DNA from: Hyphomicrobiales bacterium
GTDB taxonomy: Bacteria; Pseudomonadota; Alphaproteobacteria; Rhizobiales; Devosiaceae
DNA: 64,000 nt
NCBI GenBank assembly: GCA_004144345.1
Contig: SEEL01000016.1
Coordinates: 19,264-83,263 of the forward strand
Direction of reading: 5' to 3'
Part shown: positions 7,958-16,295 of the stretch, in pieces
How the letters are laid out: each line of letters starts with the position of its first letter
Position numbering within the stretch: position 1 is the stretch's first letter
Notes under the pieces: model-generated
Database searches by the model: none
What the model saw: the letters and a program-made list of their open reading frames with translations, nothing else
Told to the model about the DNA's origin: nothing
Program-made: the position numbers and the translations under genes

Positions 7958-8799
7958 ATTACCGCCACGCCTTCCACGCCGGCAATTTCGCCGATGTGAT
8001 GAAGCACATCATCCTGACGCGGCTGATCGAGTATCTGAAGCTGAAGCCCGGCGCCTTCCGCGTCATCGATACGCATGCCGGCCTCGGCCGCTATTCGCTG
8101 ACCGGCGACGAGGCCAAGCGCAATCCGGAGTGGAAGGAGGGCATCGCCAAGCTGCTGAAGGCCGAGCTCGGCGCGCGCCCGGCCGAACTGGTAAAACCCT
8201 ATCTCGACGTGATCGCCGCCGAGAATCCCAACAGCACCCTCTCGCGCTATCCCGGCTCGCCGCTGATCGCGCGAAAGCTGTTCCGCCCGCAGGACCGCCT
8301 CAGCGCGCTCGAGCTCCATCCCAAGGATGCGCGCGAACTGAACAAGCTGTTCGATGGCGACGTGCAGGCGCGCATCACCGCGCTCGATGGCTGGCTGGCG
8401 CTCAACGCCTATGTGCCGCCCAAGGAGAAGCGCGGCCTCGTGCTGGTCGATCCGCCCTTCGAGGAGAAGGGCGAATGGGAGCGGCTGGTCGACGGCCTCT
8501 ACAAGGCGCACCGCAAATGGGCCACCGGCCTTTATGCGCTGTGGTATCCGATGAAGGAGCCGCGCGAGATCAACGCCTTCGTCGCCGATCTGAAGCGCAC
8601 CGGCATCACCCGGATGATGCGGGTCGAACTGCTGATCGACGCGCCGGTGGCGGGCCGGATGTTCGGTTCCGGCATGATCCTCGTCAACCCGCCCTTCGTG
8701 CTCGAAGACGAGTTGAAGAGCATTCTACCGGCGCTGGTAAAGGCGCTGGCGCCCGGCAAAGGCAGCCACCGGATCGAGTGGATTCGCGGCGAGGCTTAG
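7954..8799 (+). CDS. rlmJ: 23S rRNA (adenine2030-N6)-methyltransferase
   Basis: The 281-residue protein methylates A2030 of 23S rRNA using SAM. The N-terminus HAFHAGNFADVMKH is the RlmJ signature, DTHAG (39-43) is the SAM-binding motif, and DPPFE (166-170) is the N6-adenine methyltransferase catalytic motif (D/N-PP-Y/F). Length matches E. coli RlmJ (280). The start overlaps the lysE stop by four bases. The stop overlaps the stop of the convergent gene at 8796. Confidence 0.95.
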   Translation: MNYRHAFHAGNFADVMKHIILTRLIEYLKLKPGAFRVIDTHAGLGRYSLTGDEAKRNPEWKEGIAKLLKAELGARPAELVKPYLDVIAAENPNSTLSRYPGSPLIARKLFRPQDRLSALELHPKDARELNKLFDGDVQARITALDGWLALNAYVPPKEKRGLVLVDPPFEEKGEWERLVDGLYKAHRKWATGLYALWYPMKEPREINAFVADLKRTGITRMMRVELLIDAPVAGRMFGSGMILVNPPFVLEDELKSILPALVKALAPGKGSHRIEWIRGEA

Positions 8800-9086
8800 G
8801 GCTCGCCCGCCTCGACGATCTCGTAGGCGACGAGACTGGGCGGCCCGATGAGGCCGCGCGCCTGCGCCCCGATCCACATCTGCTGCAGCGCCCCCGCCAT
8901 GCGCGTTGCCGCATCATGGGTCGCGAATTCGAGTTCGACCATCACCTTGTTGGGCTCGCCCGACCGGCGGCCGATGCGGTAATGCAGCACGCCCATCTGC
9001 TTGCGGCCCAGCGGGTCGGAATCGAAGCCGCGCTGCTTCCAGGCATCATAGTCGGGGACCGGGTGTTCCATGTGCAGGACAAACAT
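8796..9086 (-). CDS. small ABM-like (dimeric alpha-beta barrel) hypothetical protein
   Basis: A 96-residue cytoplasmic protein. MFVLHMEHPVPDYDAWKQRG followed by a central beta strand (MGVLHYRIGRR), VELEFATHDAATRMAGAL and a final YEIVE strand resembles dimeric alpha-beta-barrel proteins of the ABM/EthD type. No catalytic motif can be assigned. It converges on rlmJ, and their stop codons overlap. The gene is probably real given its clean N-terminus and codon use, but its function is unknown. Confidence 0.7.
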   Translation of the reverse strand: MFVLHMEHPVPDYDAWKQRGFDSDPLGRKQMGVLHYRIGRRSGEPNKVMVELEFATHDAATRMAGALQQMWIGAQARGLIGPPSLVAYEIVEAGEP

Positions 9087-9142
9087 GCTTGCCTCCCATG
9101 TTGCCGGGAAAAGCTAGCACGCCGGCGCGAGGCCGTCAGCCG

Positions 9143-9565
9143 TCACAGCTCGAACAGGAAATACTGGATCGTTTCGTCTTCGGTGGGCCGATAGCGCCGG
9201 TAGAGGGCCTTGGCCGGTTCGTTGCCGGTTTCGGTGCCGAGCCAGGCTTCGGTGCAGCCCAGCTCGCGCCCCCAGGCAAAGAGTTCGTCCATCATCTGGC
9301 GGGCAATGCCGCGGCGCAGATGCGTCGAGGCGGTGCCGACTTCGTCGATATAGAGTTCGGTCGGTTTGTCCGGGTGGCGGTGGATGACGCCGACGCACTG
9401 GCCCACGATCACCTCGCCCTCGAAAGCGAGCACCATGAGGTGCCCCGGCGAACGCAGATAGTCGTGCAGGCGGCTGGGGTGGATCGGCTCGTCGAAGACA
9501 TCGGGCGCGATCAACTGGAACATCGCTTCATCGCCCGCCTCCATGCGCCGGACGATGATGGCCAT
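9143..9565 (-). CDS. GNAT acetyltransferase, AAC(3)-I-like
   Basis: A 140-residue single-domain GNAT protein. VGQCVGVIHRHP and ELYIDEVGTASTHLRRGIAR give the beta4 strand and the acetyl-CoA loop (R/Q-x-x-G-x-G/A type: HLRRGIA). GCTEAWLGTETGNEPAKALY is the conserved C-terminal helix region. The order and the N-terminal LIAPDVFDEP resemble aminoglycoside 3-N-acetyltransferases of class I, but this is not enough to claim resistance. ATG 9565 overlaps the HAD gene's stop (TGATG), so it is the third gene of the rlmN-HAD-GNAT unit. Confidence 0.85.
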   Translation of the reverse strand: MAIIVRRMEAGDEAMFQLIAPDVFDEPIHPSRLHDYLRSPGHLMVLAFEGEVIVGQCVGVIHRHPDKPTELYIDEVGTASTHLRRGIARQMMDELFAWGRELGCTEAWLGTETGNEPAKALYRRYRPTEDETIQYFLFEL

Positions 9566-10263
9566 CAGCCGATCTCGGTGACCAGCGGCACCACGGCCGC
9601 GATGTCGGGCAGACGCCGGAAGCGGGCGGCGTGCTGGGGATCGTCCTGCTCGTCCAGCGACCACACATGCTCGGATGGCACATGCACGCCCCAGGCGCCG
9701 GCCTCGATGGCGGGCACCACGTCGGCGCGCATCGAATTGCCGATCATCATGCCGCGCTGCGGGCCGTCGCCATGGCGGGCGAAGATGCGTTCATAGACCG
9801 GGCGGGTCTTGTCGGAGACAATCTCGATTTCGTCGAAATAGCCGATGAGGCCGGAGGCGGCGAGCTTGCGCTCCTGGTCGATGAGATCGCCACGGGTGAT
9901 GACCAGCATCTTGTAGCGCGGCTTCAGCGCCTCGAGCGTTTCGTGGACGCCCGGGAACGCATCGACCGGATGATAGAGCATGTCGCGGCCAAGCTGCACG
10001 ATCTCGCCGATGATGGTGCCGGGGATGCGGCCGGCGGTCAGCGCCACCGCCGTCTCGACCATCGACAGGGTGAAGCTCTTCACCCCGAAGCCGTAGTGGG
10101 CGACGTTGCCGATCTCGATGTCGTGCAACTGCTTTTCGGCCTCTGCCGGATCGGCATGCGGCGTCAGCAGTTCGACAAAGCGGGCCTTGGTGGCAACGAA
10201 ATATCTCTCGTGATGCCAGAGCGTATCGTCCGCATCAAAGCCGATAGTGGTGATCTCAGGCAC
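9565..10263 (-). CDS. HAD-superfamily hydrolase
   Basis: A 232-residue cytoplasmic phosphatase-like protein. Motif I is FDADDTLW (nucleophile D10, acid D12), motif II is VITRGD near 126-131, and motif IV is [13 protein letters not shown] near 172-184. A helical cap lies between motifs I and II. The physiological substrate is unknown. It starts at GTG 10263, eight bases inside the end of rlmN, and overlaps the next GNAT gene by one base, so expression is coupled to rlmN. Confidence 0.9.
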   Translation of the reverse strand: MPEITTIGFDADDTLWHHERYFVATKARFVELLTPHADPAEAEKQLHDIEIGNVAHYGFGVKSFTLSMVETAVALTAGRIPGTIIGEIVQLGRDMLYHPVDAFPGVHETLEALKPRYKMLVITRGDLIDQERKLAASGLIGYFDEIEIVSDKTRPVYERIFARHGDGPQRGMMIGNSMRADVVPAIEAGAWGVHVPSEHVWSLDEQDDPQHAARFRRLPDIAAVVPLVTEIG

Positions 10264-11521
10264 TGGTCAGCGCCTCACGATCCTTCTTGCTCAGCCGCTC
10301 GGTCTCGCTCTTGAGCTGGCCGCAGGCGGCGAAGATATCGCGGCCGCGCGGCGTGCGCACCGGCGAGGCATAGCCGGCCTTGTTGACGATATCGGCGAAC
10401 TTCTCGATGCGCGACGAGGACGAGCAATCGTAATTGGTGCCCGGCCACGGATTGAACGGGATCAGATTGATCTTGGCCGGAATGCCGCTCAGCAGGCGCA
10501 CCAGTTCGCGCGCATCGGCGTCGGAATCGTTGATGTCCTTGAGCATCACATATTCGAAGGTGATGCGGCGGGCGTTGGAGAGGCCCGGATAGTCGCGGCA
10601 GGCCTGGATCAGATCCTTCAGCGGGTACTTCTTGTTGATCGGCACCAGCATGTCGCGGAGATCATCGCGCACGGCGTGCAGCGAAATGGCGAGCATGACG
10701 CCGATCTCGCGACCGGTCGGCTCTATGAAGGGCACGACGCCCGAGGTCGAGAGCGTAATGCGGCGCTTCGACAGCGAGATGCCGTCTTCCGCCGAGGCAA
10801 TCAGCAGCGCCTGCTTGACGTTCTCGTAATTGTAGAGCGGCTCGCCCATGCCCATCATCACCACATTGGTGATGGCGCGGCTGTCGCCTTCGCTGCCGCC
10901 CGAACCGCGCGGCGCCGGCACGAGGCCGCCATCATCGGGGCGGACGCCGCCGGGGAAATCGCCGAGGCGCTCGCGCGCCATCAGCACCTGGCCGAGGATT
11001 TCACCGGCCGTCAGATTGCGCACCAGCGTCTGCGTGCCGGTGTGGCAGAACGAACAGGTCAGCGTGCAGCCCACCTGCGACGACACGCACAGCGTGCCGC
11101 GATCGGATTCGGGGATGTAGACGGTCTCGACTTCAACCGGCGGCAGCAGCGGGTTCTTCGGGTCGCGATAGCGGAACAGCCATTTGCGCGTGCCATCGAC
11201 CGAAATCTGCTCGGAAACGATCTCGGGCCGGTCGAGCAGGAAATTGTCGCTCAGCGTCTGCCGGAACCCCTTCTGGATGTTGCTCATCCGGTCGAAATCG
11301 GTGACGCCGTTCACATACATCCAGTTCCACAGCTGGCTCGAGCGCATCTTGGCTTCGCGCTCATTGAGCCCGATGCCGGCCATGGCCTCGCGCAATTGCG
11401 GCTTCGACAAGCCAACCAGCGACGTCCGCCGCGGCGCCGCAGGGCGCACGGGGTTGCTCGCATGGTCGAGATTGAGGGCAATGCTCATCGGTTGGTCGGG
11501 CTCATTGAAGGGGCGCGGCAT
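10256..11521 (-). CDS. rlmN: dual-specificity 23S rRNA/tRNA m2A methyltransferase
   Basis: The 421-residue radical-SAM enzyme methylates C2 of A2503 in 23S rRNA and A37 in some tRNAs. The iron-sulfur motif is [28 protein letters not shown] and FNPWPGTNY are family blocks, and a conserved cysteine lies near the C-terminus (FAACGQL). Between the radical-SAM motif and GMGEP there is a Gly/Pro-rich insertion ([18 protein letters not shown]), common in alphaproteobacterial homologues. ATG 11521 is my choice of start; ATG 11488 is possible. Confidence 0.96.
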   Translation of the reverse strand: MPRPFNEPDQPMSIALNLDHASNPVRPAAPRRTSLVGLSKPQLREAMAGIGLNEREAKMRSSQLWNWMYVNGVTDFDRMSNIQKGFRQTLSDNFLLDRPEIVSEQISVDGTRKWLFRYRDPKNPLLPPVEVETVYIPESDRGTLCVSSQVGCTLTCSFCHTGTQTLVRNLTAGEILGQVLMARERLGDFPGGVRPDDGGLVPAPRGSGGSEGDSRAITNVVMMGMGEPLYNYENVKQALLIASAEDGISLSKRRITLSTSGVVPFIEPTGREIGVMLAISLHAVRDDLRDMLVPINKKYPLKDLIQACRDYPGLSNARRITFEYVMLKDINDSDADARELVRLLSGIPAKINLIPFNPWPGTNYDCSSSSRIEKFADIVNKAGYASPVRTPRGRDIFAACGQLKSETERLSKKDREALTSA

Positions 11522-11611
11522 AACATAGTGTGCCGTTTCCCGCAAAGAAGGCGTCAACGCAGTGCAGGCATGTCGCAGAGTGTTGAACGGCCGGCGGGGC
11601 GATTCCGGCGC

Positions 11612-12109
11612 TCAGCAGCCGCCCAGCGCGCGCGAGGCGGCGGTGGCGCCGCTCAGCGAATAGGTCTGGGTGACGAGGATGCCCTTGTCGGTGGTGCCCT
11701 CGATGGTCAGCACCGAACCCGCCCGCATGGCGCCCGCGAGGTCGTCATTCTGCGACGGCTCCTGCAGCCAGGCGGCGTCCTTCTGGGTGAAGAGCGCAAA
11801 ACTCTGGCCGCTGATGGTCAGCGTGGCCGGCTGGTCGGGCGCGAAATCGAAGCCCGCCACGAGGTTGATCTCATTGTTGACCCCCTCGGCCGGCCGGTTG
11901 GTCAGATAGAGATAGGCCTGGGTGTAGCCATCGACGGGGGGCGACACATCGGTCGGCTTGCTCATGGCAAAGCAGACCATGCCGGTGCCCTCGGCGGCCG
12001 TATAGGCCGACCAGTCACGGAATTCTCCGAGTGCCTGCACCGATTGCGCCGCGGCGGGGCCGGCAGCGCAGAGCAGGAACATCGGGACGAGAGCGAAACG
12101 AACGGACAT
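11612..12109 (-). CDS. IalB-family periplasmic protein
   Basis: The 165-residue protein has a signal peptide (VRFALVPMFLLCAAGPAAA-QS) and an invasion-associated-locus-B-like domain. It begins LGEFRDWSAYTA, with GMVCFAMSKP next, the charged middle NEINLVAGFDF, and the end TQTYSLSGATAASRALGGC. The two cysteines (CFA and the terminal C) probably pair. The family is named after Bartonella IalB, but in free-living Rhizobiales its role is unknown. A second IalB-like gene of similar plan precedes it. Confidence 0.85.
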   Translation of the reverse strand: MSVRFALVPMFLLCAAGPAAAQSVQALGEFRDWSAYTAAEGTGMVCFAMSKPTDVSPPVDGYTQAYLYLTNRPAEGVNNEINLVAGFDFAPDQPATLTISGQSFALFTQKDAAWLQEPSQNDDLAGAMRAGSVLTIEGTTDKGILVTQTYSLSGATAASRALGGC

Positions 12110-12168
12110 GGAGCCTCGATAGAGCATCGGCCTGCCGCCCTCAACGGGTGAGAGCGGCGGCTGTTCCG

Positions 12169-12807
12169 TTACGGACAGGCTTTGTCGATGGCGTCCATCG
12201 CCGCGGTGACGCCGGCCAGCGAATAGGTGTCGGTGGTCTGCGTGCCACGGCCCGAGGTGCCCTTGACGACGAGCTTGGAGCCCGCCTTGAGCGCCGTCAC
12301 GAAGCCCGGCTCGTCATCGACGCTGGCAAGCCAGGCGGCTTCGCTGTCGGTGATCGAAGTCGCCGGATCGTCGGGAATCGACTTCATCGGATAGGATTTG
12401 CCGTCGATGACCGCAGCGTGGAAGAAGCTGTCGGTGGTGGCGCGCATCGGATAGCCGACGAGCGTCTGCACTTCGTTGCGCACCTTGCGGTAGACCGGCT
12501 GGCCGCTCGCATCCTTGACCGCCTGGCCGTCCTTGTTGACCGAAGGCGCCCGGTCACGATGGATGACGAGGAAATGCGGCGGATCGCGATTGATCGGCGC
12601 GCCGTTCACTTCCTTGGGCTGGGTGTCCTCGGGCGCGGCGGAGATGAAGCAGATGGCGCCATTCTCGTCGGCGCCCTTCCAGGCGGTCCACGATCTGAAG
12701 GTCCCGAGATCTGTCGGTCCGGCCTGCGCCAGGACCGGCGCGGCAGCCGCGCAGACAAGGGCCGTGGCCATCAAGCCGGAAAGCGCCCTGCGCCGCATCG
12801 AAGTCAT
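12169..12807 (-). CDS. IalB-family periplasmic protein, longer paralogue
   Basis: A 212-residue exported protein with signal peptide RRRALSGLMATALVCAAAAPVLA. The IalB-like pattern LGTFRSWTAWKG, then GAICFISAAPED, a long insert of about 45 residues, RNEVQTLVGYP and the end TDTYSLAGVTAAMDAIDKACP parallels the neighbouring gene. The two therefore look like a tandem duplication with divergence. Cysteines lie at equivalent places (CFI and near the C-terminus). The genes are 59 bases apart and probably cotranscribed. Function unknown. Confidence 0.85.
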   Translation of the reverse strand: MTSMRRRALSGLMATALVCAAAAPVLAQAGPTDLGTFRSWTAWKGADENGAICFISAAPEDTQPKEVNGAPINRDPPHFLVIHRDRAPSVNKDGQAVKDASGQPVYRKVRNEVQTLVGYPMRATTDSFFHAAVIDGKSYPMKSIPDDPATSITDSEAAWLASVDDEPGFVTALKAGSKLVVKGTSGRGTQTTDTYSLAGVTAAMDAIDKACP

Positions 12808-13007
12808 GTTCTGAAACCCCTGAACAAGAAGCAGCCCCTGAGGCTCATTGCACTCAAAGCTGACACGCTATGGTTACCAAGCTGTCAAAGCCCGGGCGTG
12901 GTTTGCATGCGCGACAGGATCGTCAGCAATCTTGTCGGCAATTTGACGCCGGATTCTATGGGGATTTCTGTCGCCCCGTCAGGGTTAATGGCGGGTTAAT
13001 GGCAGGC

Positions 13008-13550
13008 TCATGCCGCCATCAGGCTGTAGCTCTGCTCGACCAGGTAAGGCCCGCCGCCCACCGAGTTCCGGGACGAGAACAGCACGAAGCGCCGCACCGT
13101 AAATTCGAGCGGCGCGAAGTGGCCCGCATGATGGATGAAATCGGCGACCTCGATGGCCGGTGTGCCGCGCAGCCGGGCCAGCGACACATGCGGCACGAAT
13201 TTGCGGGCATCGCTTTCGAGCCCGACCCGGCGCAGCACCCGCTCATGGCTCGCCTGCAGGCGTTGCAGCGCCTCATTGTTCTCGACCCCGGCATAAAGGG
13301 CGCGCGGCTTGTCGCCGCCGAACGTCCCCAGATGCGACAGTTTGAGGCGAAAACTCTCGCTGAAGCTCAGCCGGTCGAGCTCATAGCTCACCTCGTCGGC
13401 GACATGGTTGTCGACATCGCCGATGAAGCGCAGCGTGATGTGATAGTTTTCGGGATCGATCCAGCGGGCCCCCGACAGACCGCCACGCTTCAGCGACAAA
13501 GCGGTCTGCACGTCGTAGGGGACTTCAAGGCCGGTAAATAGCCTGGGCAA
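13008..13550 (-). CDS. thpR: RNA 2',3'-cyclic phosphodiesterase
   Basis: A 180-residue 2H-phosphoesterase (former 2'-5' RNA ligase). The two catalytic HxT/S motifs are HITLRF (37-42) and HVSLARL (121-127). The N-terminus PRLFTGLEVP and F-IGDV block are typical. I choose TTG 13550 because it gives the usual family start and GGAG lies nine bases upstream; ATG 13592 would add 14 residues unlike the family. It acts in the cytoplasm on cyclic phosphate RNA ends. It diverges from the Bax-inhibitor gene. Confidence 0.92.
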   Translation of the reverse strand: MPRLFTGLEVPYDVQTALSLKRGGLSGARWIDPENYHITLRFIGDVDNHVADEVSYELDRLSFSESFRLKLSHLGTFGGDKPRALYAGVENNEALQRLQASHERVLRRVGLESDARKFVPHVSLARLRGTPAIEVADFIHHAGHFAPLEFTVRRFVLFSSRNSVGGGPYLVEQSYSLMAA

Positions 13551-13706
13551 CGTACCCGTCTCCGCAGTCGCGCCGATTCGAGCCCGGCACATCACGACCG
13601 TAACATAGTGAGTCGGTACTGCAAGTTCGTGACATCTGCGGCAACAGACCACGCTAACCCCTTGGACCCTAACGATTACAGTTTGGTGAGGCAGGGGCCA
13701 GCGCTC

Positions 13707-13735
13707 TTGTATTGAGGGGCACACCCCTCCATATT
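13707..13735 (+). promoter_or_regulatory. possible sigma-70 promoter for Bax inhibitor-1 gene
   Basis: TTGTAT and CATATT are 17 bases apart. The spacer contains GAGGGG-CACA-CCCCTC, a perfect dyad. It is about 50 bases upstream of the ATG at 13787. The match is moderate. Confidence 0.35.
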
Positions 13736-13786
13736 CCACCGCAAAGCCCGGCTGTGCCGGCTTATGGACTAGCAAGGGGAACTTTG

Positions 13787-14557
13787 ATGGCTGAATTCGA
13801 CCGTCCGACTATCGCCGCCCGGCCGGAAGCCGGCCTGGCAATTGACGAAGGCCTGCGGAGCTACATGCTCAAGGTCTACAACTACATGAGCGTTGGCCTC
13901 GTGGTCACCGGCCTCGTCGCATGGTTCGCTAACCAGGCGGCCACCACCACCAATCCCGACCAGGCTGTGGCCCAGCTGCAGAACGGCGAACTGCTGACGC
14001 AGTGGGGCGCCCTGCTCTACACGAGCCCGCTGATGTGGGTGTTCGCGCTTGCCCCGCTCGCCTTCGTGCTGGTGCTGAGCTTCGGCATCAACAAGCTGAG
14101 CGTGCCGGCCGCCCAGGCGACCTTCTGGGGCTTCGCGGCCATCATGGGCCTGTCGCTCTCGTCGATCTTCATGGTCTATACCGACGCCTCGATCGCCAAG
14201 GTGTTCTTCATCACAGCCGCCACCTTCGGTGCGATGAGCCTGTACGGCTACACCACCAAGCGTGACCTCACCGGCATGGGCAACTTCCTGCTGATGGGCC
14301 TGATCGGCCTGATCATCGCCTCGGTGGTCAACATCTTCATGCAGTCGACGATGCTCGAGTTCGCGATCTCGGCGATCGGTGTGCTCGTGTTCGTCGGCCT
14401 GACCGCCTATGACACGCAGAAGATCAAGGAAAGCTACGATTCGAGCGCCGGTTCGGACGTGCTGGCCAAGGGCGCCATCATGGGCGCGCTGAACCTCTAC
14501 CTCGACTTCATCAACCTGTTCATGATGCTGCTCCGCCTGTTCGGCAACCGCGAATAA
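13787..14557 (+). CDS. Bax inhibitor-1/YccA family membrane protein
   Basis: A 256-residue inner-membrane protein with seven predicted helices. A short cytoplasmic N-terminus (RSYMLKVYNYMSVGLVVTGL) leads into helix 1. The typical FGAMSLYGYTTKRDLTGMGNF loop and the C-terminal GLTAYDTQKIKESYD motif, with its conserved acidic residues, identify the BI-1/YbhL family (calcium leak or stress-related; role in bacteria not settled). AAGGGGA precedes ATG 13787. An intrinsic terminator follows. It is likely a single-gene unit. Confidence 0.95.
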   Translation: MAEFDRPTIAARPEAGLAIDEGLRSYMLKVYNYMSVGLVVTGLVAWFANQAATTTNPDQAVAQLQNGELLTQWGALLYTSPLMWVFALAPLAFVLVLSFGINKLSVPAAQATFWGFAAIMGLSLSSIFMVYTDASIAKVFFITAATFGAMSLYGYTTKRDLTGMGNFLLMGLIGLIIASVVNIFMQSTMLEFAISAIGVLVFVGLTAYDTQKIKESYDSSAGSDVLAKGAIMGALNLYLDFINLFMMLLRLFGNRE

Positions 14558-14586
14558 GCGAACAGCAAGTCTGATTGGCTTCACGA

Positions 14587-14622
14587 GGGCCGCGATCTAG
14601 AAAGGTCGCGGCCCTTTCCTTT
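14587..14622 (+). terminator. intrinsic terminator after Bax inhibitor-1 gene
   Basis: GGGCCGCGA and TCGCGGCCC form a perfect 9-bp stem with a 10-base loop, followed by TTTCCTTTT. It lies 29 bases after the stop. Confidence 0.9.
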
Positions 14623-14639
14623 TGCCCTGAGCATCCCCG

Positions 14640-15137
14640 ATGTCCGACCTGATCATCCGTCCCTATGCGCCGGCCGACATTGCGGCGGTGACCAGGATCT
14701 ATGGCCACTATGTCCGCGACACGGTCATCACCTTCGAGACCGAGGAACCCGGCGAAGCGGAAATGGCCGCGCGGTTCGCCGCTATTGCCGCCAGAAAGCA
14801 CCCGCTGTTGATCGCGGTTGAGGGGGATATCGTGGTTGGCTACGCCTACGCCTCGACCTACCGCCCCCGCGAAGCCTACCGCTTCACCTGCGAGGATTCG
14901 ATCTATCTCGCTCCGGAAGCTGTCGGCCGCGGTCTCGGCGGTAAACTCCTGTCGCGCCTCATAGAAGATGCCGCCAAAGCGGGCCTGAAGCAGATGCTGG
15001 CCGTGATCACCGCCGAGCGCGCCAACTCGGTCCGGCTGCACGAAAAGCACGGTTTCCGCCTGATCGGCCGCTACGAAGCCCTCGGCTACAAATTCGACCG
15101 CTGGCTCGACATCATCCACATGCAAAGAGCGCTGTAG
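14640..15137 (+). CDS. phosphinothricin/methionine-sulfone-type GNAT acetyltransferase
   Basis: A 165-residue GNAT enzyme of the PAT/MnaT type: IRPYAPADIAAVTRIYGHYV, TFETEEP, GYAYASTYRPREAYRFTCEDSIYLAP, the acetyl-CoA loop GRGLGGKL, and HEKHGFRLIGRYEALGYKFDRW are all family blocks. It acetylates the amino group of glutamate analogues such as phosphinothricin or methionine sulfone, as known for the family. It starts 18 bases after the terminator of the previous gene. Its stop abuts the stop of the convergent GNAT gene. Confidence 0.9.
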   Translation: MSDLIIRPYAPADIAAVTRIYGHYVRDTVITFETEEPGEAEMAARFAAIAARKHPLLIAVEGDIVVGYAYASTYRPREAYRFTCEDSIYLAPEAVGRGLGGKLLSRLIEDAAKAGLKQMLAVITAERANSVRLHEKHGFRLIGRYEALGYKFDRWLDIIHMQRAL

Positions 15138-15593
15138 CTACAAGAGCTTGCGCATCGGATAGCCGTCGACGAGCCGGTAGATTTTCGCCGGCCCCGCCTC
15201 CTGCCAGCCGGCGGCCAGGTAGAACGGCCGCGCCGTCAGGGTCGAGTCTAGCGTCGCCTCACCGGGCCCCAGCGCCGCCTCCATTGCCGCGAGCAACGCC
15301 TTGCTGACACCGCGGAAGCGGTGGTTCGGCGCGACATAGTTGAGGATGATCATCCGGTCGGTGTTGAACGCCCCGCAGGCCGCGATCTCCCCGTCCCGCT
15401 CGGCGACGAGGATGGTGTTGGCGGGATTGGCGAACCACTGGCCGACGCCCTCGGGCGTCTTGTTGGCGAGCCAGCTGGCCAGCGCCGCAGGATCGTCGCG
15501 ATGGTCGGCAGCGCAGAGTTCGGTGATCGAGGCGATCAGCACCGCGCTCATTGCCGGCGCGTCTTCGGGCGCTGCCCGCCGGACATTGATCAC
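15138..15593 (-). CDS. GNAT acetyltransferase
   Basis: A 151-residue single-domain GNAT protein: INVRRAAPEDAPAMSAVLIAS at the start, ILVAERDGEIAACGAFN, and a loop NHRFRGVSKALLAAME for acetyl-CoA. ATLDSTLTARPFYLAAGWQEAG is the C-terminal part. Substrate is unknown. GTG 15593 overlaps the stop of DUF2794 by four bases (GTGA), so the two genes form a coupled pair. Confidence 0.85.
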   Translation of the reverse strand: MINVRRAAPEDAPAMSAVLIASITELCAADHRDDPAALASWLANKTPEGVGQWFANPANTILVAERDGEIAACGAFNTDRMIILNYVAPNHRFRGVSKALLAAMEAALGPGEATLDSTLTARPFYLAAGWQEAGPAKIYRLVDGYPMRKLL

Positions 15594-15976
15594 CTGACGA
15601 CGGCCAGTTCCAGGACGCGCAGCACCGTCTCGAGTTCGTGGCCGCGCTTGAGGATCCGGCCATCCTCGATGGTGACCATGTACTGGCCCTGCTTATTGCG
15701 CAGCCGGGGGTTCTTCTCGATGACGTAAAGCGGCCGTTCGGAGGCGCGCTTGTAGACCGAGAACAGGGCCCGATCCTTGAGGAAATCCATGGCGTAGTCG
15801 CGCCATTCGCCGGCGGCGACCTTGCGGCCGTACAGATTGAGGATGGTGTTCAGTTCGCGCCGGTCGAACCCGACATACGGCTTTGGACGCGGCGATTGCG
15901 GACCGGCGGGACCACCGGTTGACGGAAACAGGTCCAGAAGTTCTGCGGATCGCTGCTTTGGCTCGGCCTCGGACAC
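15590..15976 (-). CDS. DUF2794 family protein
   Basis: The 128-residue protein carries the alphaproteobacterial DUF2794 block: VGFDRRELNTILNLYGRKVA, then AGEWRDYAMDFLKDRALFSV and the C-terminal GRILKRGHELETVLRVL. Function is unknown; the family is small, basic and cytoplasmic. I choose GTG 15976 because AAGGA lies eight bases upstream; TTG 15982 is too close to that site. The N-terminal 25 residues are Pro/Ser-rich and look disordered. Confidence 0.88.
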   Translation of the reverse strand: MSEAEPKQRSAELLDLFPSTGGPAGPQSPRPKPYVGFDRRELNTILNLYGRKVAAGEWRDYAMDFLKDRALFSVYKRASERPLYVIEKNPRLRNKQGQYMVTIEDGRILKRGHELETVLRVLELAVVR

Positions 15977-16073
15977 TCGCAAAGTCCTTGTGACGATGCC
16001 GTCATGATGGTGTCAATCGCCGCGCCGTGCAAGCGGCGCTTCCGTTATGCGGCTTATCGGCGTCATCACACTT

Positions 16074-16087
16074 TGACCGCCCGGTCA
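16074..16087. promoter_or_regulatory. short palindrome near candidate sRNA
   Basis: TGACCG-CC-CGGTCA is a perfect 6+6 dyad. A TTGACC hexamer at 16073 overlaps it and could be a -35 box, but no good -10 is visible 16-18 bases on. Confidence 0.3.
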
Positions 16088-16149
16088 GACAAATTTCCCA
16101 AAGACGCCACATTCTTTCCCCGCTTCAGCCCGATTGGCCCGGCAAGGTA

Positions 16150-16281
16150 CAACCATTGCCTCCAGTGAGTGGCGGCGGGCTGACCGAGCCCCCAAACCAT
16201 GATGCCCGCCGCCACTCACAACTTACTCCATGCACAGTCATTCAAACTCCCGCCCTTACCCGGCGGGAGTTTTGTTTTGGG
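16150..16281 (+). ncRNA. candidate small RNA between two minus-strand genes
   Basis: Two strong stems lie in tandem on the plus strand with no plus-strand gene before them. The first is a perfect 16-bp inverted repeat (16165-16180 and 16204-16219, GTGAGTGGCGG pairing) with a 23-base loop. The second (16244-16254 with 16262-16272) is a perfect 11-bp stem followed by TGTTTT, an intrinsic terminator. Flanking genes (DUF2794 and DUF1223) are on the minus strand, so the terminator must serve an RNA made from this gap. The 5' end is approximate. I cannot match it to a named alpha-sRNA family. Confidence 0.55.
16244..16279 (+). terminator. orphan intrinsic terminator
   Basis: AAACTCCCGCC and GGCGGGAGTTT form an 11-bp perfect stem around a 7-base loop, followed by TGTTTT. 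The orientation is plus; read on the minus strand there is no U-tract, so it is not the DUF1223 terminator. Confidence 0.85.
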
Positions 16282-16295
16282 ACGGTGAAAGGGGC

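Noticed and set aside
9143..9565. Aminoglycoside resistance gene
   Set aside because: The GNAT fold is AAC(3)-I-like but lies in a housekeeping operon with rlmN; sequence alone does not show drug acetylation.
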